Below, one piece after another: positions 5,357 through 5,412 of a stretch of 5,412 nucleotides of DNA. A model generated the notes under the pieces. It ran no database searches. It was not told the origin of the DNA and worked only from the letters and a program-made list of their open reading frames with translations. A program made the position numbers and the translations under genes. Position 1 is the first letter of the stretch; each line of letters begins with the position of its first letter. Source of the DNA: Anaerolineaceae bacterium (lineage in GTDB: Bacteria > Chloroflexota > Anaerolineae > Anaerolineales > Villigracilaceae). The stretch is taken from positions 1-5,412 of the forward strand of contig BQMV01000279.1 of assembly GCA_022181005.1 (NCBI GenBank), read 5' to 3'.

Positions 5357-5412
5357 AGATCGGAAGAGCGTCGTGTAGGGAAAGCGTGTAGATACTCGTG
5401 GTCGCCGGCGGG
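5357..5412. other. Illumina TruSeq adapter read-through (sequencing artefact)
   Basis: From AGATCGGAAGAGC at 5357 the sequence follows the reverse complement of the TruSeq universal adapter. The first 28 bases (5357-5384) match exactly as I know it. Then come one substitution (A to C at 5385), a one-base insertion and a one-base deletion, and a renewed match GTGGTCGCCG at 5398-5407. The last five bases (GCGGG) do not match and look like a low-quality read end. Translated on the minus strand it gives the peptide LSLHDALPIS. This is not genomic sequence. Confidence 0.95.

Noticed and set aside
5109..5378. An 89-codon plus-strand frame over the antitoxin and adapter
   Set aside because: It lies opposite the VapBC genes and runs into adapter sequence; the composition is not protein-like.
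5357..5380. Reading the natural-looking LPIS residues before EIIRRAL as the true antitoxin N-terminal region
   Set aside because: They are encoded by adapter bases; the protein-like appearance is a coincidence of frame.

Overview
This 5.4 kb window looks like an ordinary chromosomal stretch, probably from a member of the Chloroflexota (Anaerolineae-like). That assignment is inference. It rests on the mix of a mycoredoxin-type glutaredoxin, a lipoprotein with a long Thr/Pro linker, a NYN-LOTUS protein, an MshA-like GT4 glycosyltransferase and a tRNA gene without an encoded CCA. No marker gene settles it. The 3' end is a contig end: the last ~56 bases are Illumina adapter sequence, not genome.

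Plus-strand block (1-3228). A possible gene tail (1-33) is followed by a small mycoredoxin/glutaredoxin (83-343), a lipoprotein with a Thr/Pro-rich stalk and one beta-rich outer domain (441-1136), a NYN-domain putative RNase with a C-terminal LOTUS/OST-HTH domain (1207-1965), a YhbS-type GNAT acetyltransferase (2006-2542) and a membrane zinc-metallopeptidase-like protein with HELIH (2626-3228). Several have their own TATAAT/TACAAT-like -10 box a few bases upstream, so much of the block looks like separate short transcription units rather than one long operon. The NYN gene appears to be transcribed from its start codon (leaderless). A perfect 13-bp inverted repeat lies inside the lipoprotein gene, just after the lipobox.

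Minus-strand glycosyltransferase (3284-4519). This is a complete GT4 enzyme, convergent with the metallopeptidase gene and divergent from a tRNA-Thr(CGU) gene (4609-4681). The tRNA has a clear TTGCTA-N17-TATAAT promoter and a strong hairpin terminator. The terminator fills the short gap to a convergent VapBC-type toxin-antitoxin pair on the minus strand (PIN toxin 4727-5173, antitoxin 5154 to the end of true sequence).

The antitoxin is cut off by the adapter. A reading frame stays open through the adapter, so a gene caller would add about 19 false residues (including LSLHDALPIS) to it.

The only functional link suggested between genes, apart from toxin-antitoxin, is weak: mycoredoxin and MshA both belong to mycothiol biology in Actinobacteria, and homologues of both occur here. 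No gene-free stretch exceeds 100 bases. I see no CRISPR array, insertion sequence, integrase or clear new multi-gene system.
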